Positions 62,952 through 64,000 of a stretch of DNA of 64,000 bases are shown one piece after another. A model generated the notes under the pieces. It searched no databases and was not told where the DNA came from. It saw only the letters and a list, made by a program, of their open reading frames with translations. Location: NCBI RefSeq assembly GCF_019236175.1, contig NZ_JAFAJM010000001.1, forward strand, positions 124,001 to 188,000. The letters run 5' to 3'. Each line of letters opens with the position of its first letter. Positions within the stretch are counted from its first letter, which is position 1. The position numbers were made by a program, and so were the translations under genes. This DNA comes from Chryseobacterium sp. (GTDB lineage: Bacteria; Bacteroidota; Bacteroidia; Flavobacteriales; Weeksellaceae).

Positions 62952-63593
62952 ATGTTTATTATTCAACTCATATATATCACAGTACTTTTTATTGATACTG
63001 TAAAATCTGTAATTTTGGCTGGGAAGAAAAGTCTTCCCAGCCAAAACTATTTGACTGTCTTTTTACTGGTTTCTTTTGGACTGGAAGTTTATGGACATTA
63101 TAAGATGTACATCAAGGAATTTGATTTTGCCTACCTGTTTAATTATTATAGCATTTTCTTAATCCTGTTCTTTGGTTTGTATTATTTCAGAATATTATCA
63201 AAAGAAGTAAAGAAAATCCTGCTGTATATTACAGTTTTTATATTTCTCTATATTGTATTCTTTACCAAATTTTATGGTGAAAACTATGAAAATAAGATAG
63301 GCTTAATTGTTTGTTTTTATTTTATAGTCAATGCATTGGCTTGGTTTTATTATAGAGTAAAGAATCTGGCTGAAATAAAAATTATGGATGATCCCCATTT
63401 TTGGGTTTCTTGCGGATTACTTTTTTGGAGTATCTTTTTTATTTTCAGGTCTATTCCTATGTTTTTCCTTAGAGATAATGATCCTGCTTTTTTACAAATT
63501 TTGAAAAGTATGCAATACCTTGTCAACATCATTATGTATGGGGTATTTTATATTGCCTTAGTGAAATTTAAAAAAATAAAAATACCTGTATGA
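62952..63593 (+). CDS. multispanning membrane protein, putative sensor component
   Basis: 213 residues with about six to seven membrane segments. The motif DPHFWVSCGLLFWSIFF near residue 145 is one I have seen in Bacteroidota membrane proteins encoded beside NarL-type kinases. Its stop overlaps the kinase start (ATGA), so the two are translationally coupled. It probably supplies the membrane sensor for the kinase, which itself has just one membrane segment. Confidence 0.72.
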   Translation: MFIIQLIYITVLFIDTVKSVILAGKKSLPSQNYLTVFLLVSFGLEVYGHYKMYIKEFDFAYLFNYYSIFLILFFGLYYFRILSKEVKKILLYITVFIFLYIVFFTKFYGENYENKIGLIVCFYFIVNALAWFYYRVKNLAEIKIMDDPHFWVSCGLLFWSIFFIFRSIPMFFLRDNDPAFLQILKSMQYLVNIIMYGVFYIALVKFKKIKIPV

Positions 63594-64000
63594 AACAGTT
63601 ACCGGATACAATCAGATTAGTTTATATTATAGCTGTAATTTTACTCTTTACGTTTGTTATTTTTATTGTTTTAATAGTTGTTCTGTATAATAAACGACAA
63701 CTATTCTTTATTCAGCAACAGCAGCTCAAAGAAGCAGAATACCAGAATCAGCTCCTTCAGAAAGAACTGGAAAAGCAAAAATCAGTAGAACAGGAACGTG
63801 AACGTATTTCCCATGATATGCATGATGATCTGGGGGCAGGAATTTCAGCATTAAAACTTCAGGCCGAATTTATAAAACAAAAGGCACATGACGGAGCCTT
63901 GATAAGTGATATTGATGAACTTCTGCTAACCTCAGAAGAAATGAATGTCTCCATGCGGGAAATGCTTTGGAGTCTGAATTCAGGAAATGATACCCTGGGA
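63590..64000 (+). CDS. NarL-type sensor histidine kinase, N-terminal part (runs off right edge)
   Basis: 137 codons are visible from the ATG at 63590. One membrane segment (about 10-33), a Gln/Glu/Lys-rich coiled coil (about 38-70), then the HisKA_3 motif RERISHDMHDDLGAGISALK with the phosphoacceptor His and the start of the dimerisation domain. The ATPase domain lies beyond the edge. With the response regulator at 61552 it forms a NarX/NarL-like pair. Confidence 0.9.
   Translation, partial: MKQLPDTIRLVYIIAVILLFTFVIFIVLIVVLYNKRQLFFIQQQQLKEAEYQNQLLQKELEKQKSVEQERERISHDMHDDLGAGISALKLQAEFIKQKAHDGALISDIDELLLTSEEMNVSMREMLWSLNSGNDTLG

Overview
The window looks like chromosome of a flavobacterium close to Chryseobacterium/Elizabethkingia (Weeksellaceae). 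Reasons: AT-rich DNA; many promoters of the Bacteroidota type (TAnnTTTG near -7, often with TTG or TTTG about 19 nt upstream); a secreted metalloprotease with a type IX secretion C-terminal domain; abundant lipoproteins; Dps, TonB-receptor and ribosomal sequences of flavobacterial character; a single-Cys L36 and a long S14 without zinc ribbons. The genus is an inference from recall, not from a search.

Layout. 1-10.98 kb: 5' end of a Do/HtrA protease (minus), tRNA hydroxylase TrhO with an extra C-terminal barrel, 5-formyl-THF cyclo-ligase, an unstudied membrane-anchored putative regulator with a lipoprotein partner, a repeat-rich Ala/Lys lipoprotein, a SpoU methyltransferase, a CPBP protease, LytTR and AraC membrane-linked regulators, a candidate structured small RNA (about 8766-9050) and RmuC. 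11.1-18.8 kb: an OmpR-type two-component system followed by an outer-membrane/adaptor/RND efflux operon whose promoter carries CTAAT boxes on an 11-bp lattice. 19-23.6 kb: PncB, Dps, a multispanning GT-C-like protein and a lipoprotein phosphodiesterase. 23.8-27.2 kb: rpsL-rpsG-fusA-rpsJ, closed by a strong terminator.

27.2-44.3 kb separates rpsJ from rplC. It holds an iron-uptake set (TonB receptor, lipoprotein, PepSY protein, Fet4-like permease), a T9SS metzincin, a pair of unknown envelope proteins, and the glycerol operon glpD-glpK-glpF-outer membrane protein with a divergent DeoR-type regulator and repeated TTTCGTTT operators. 44.4-58.2 kb is the rest of the S10/spc/alpha ribosomal cluster (rplC to rplQ) with two conspicuous hairpins inside it. 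Two short genes, rpmD and rpmJ, were read directly from the DNA.

58.2-64 kb: a lipoprotein homologue of barnase with all catalytic residues and a cysteine pair at barnase positions 43 and 80, a small lipoprotein, a GH35 beta-galactosidase split by a -1 frameshift, and a NarL-type signalling cluster (regulator, unknown protein, membrane protein, histidine kinase) that runs off the right edge. No rRNA, tRNA, CRISPR array, insertion sequence or phage gene was seen.
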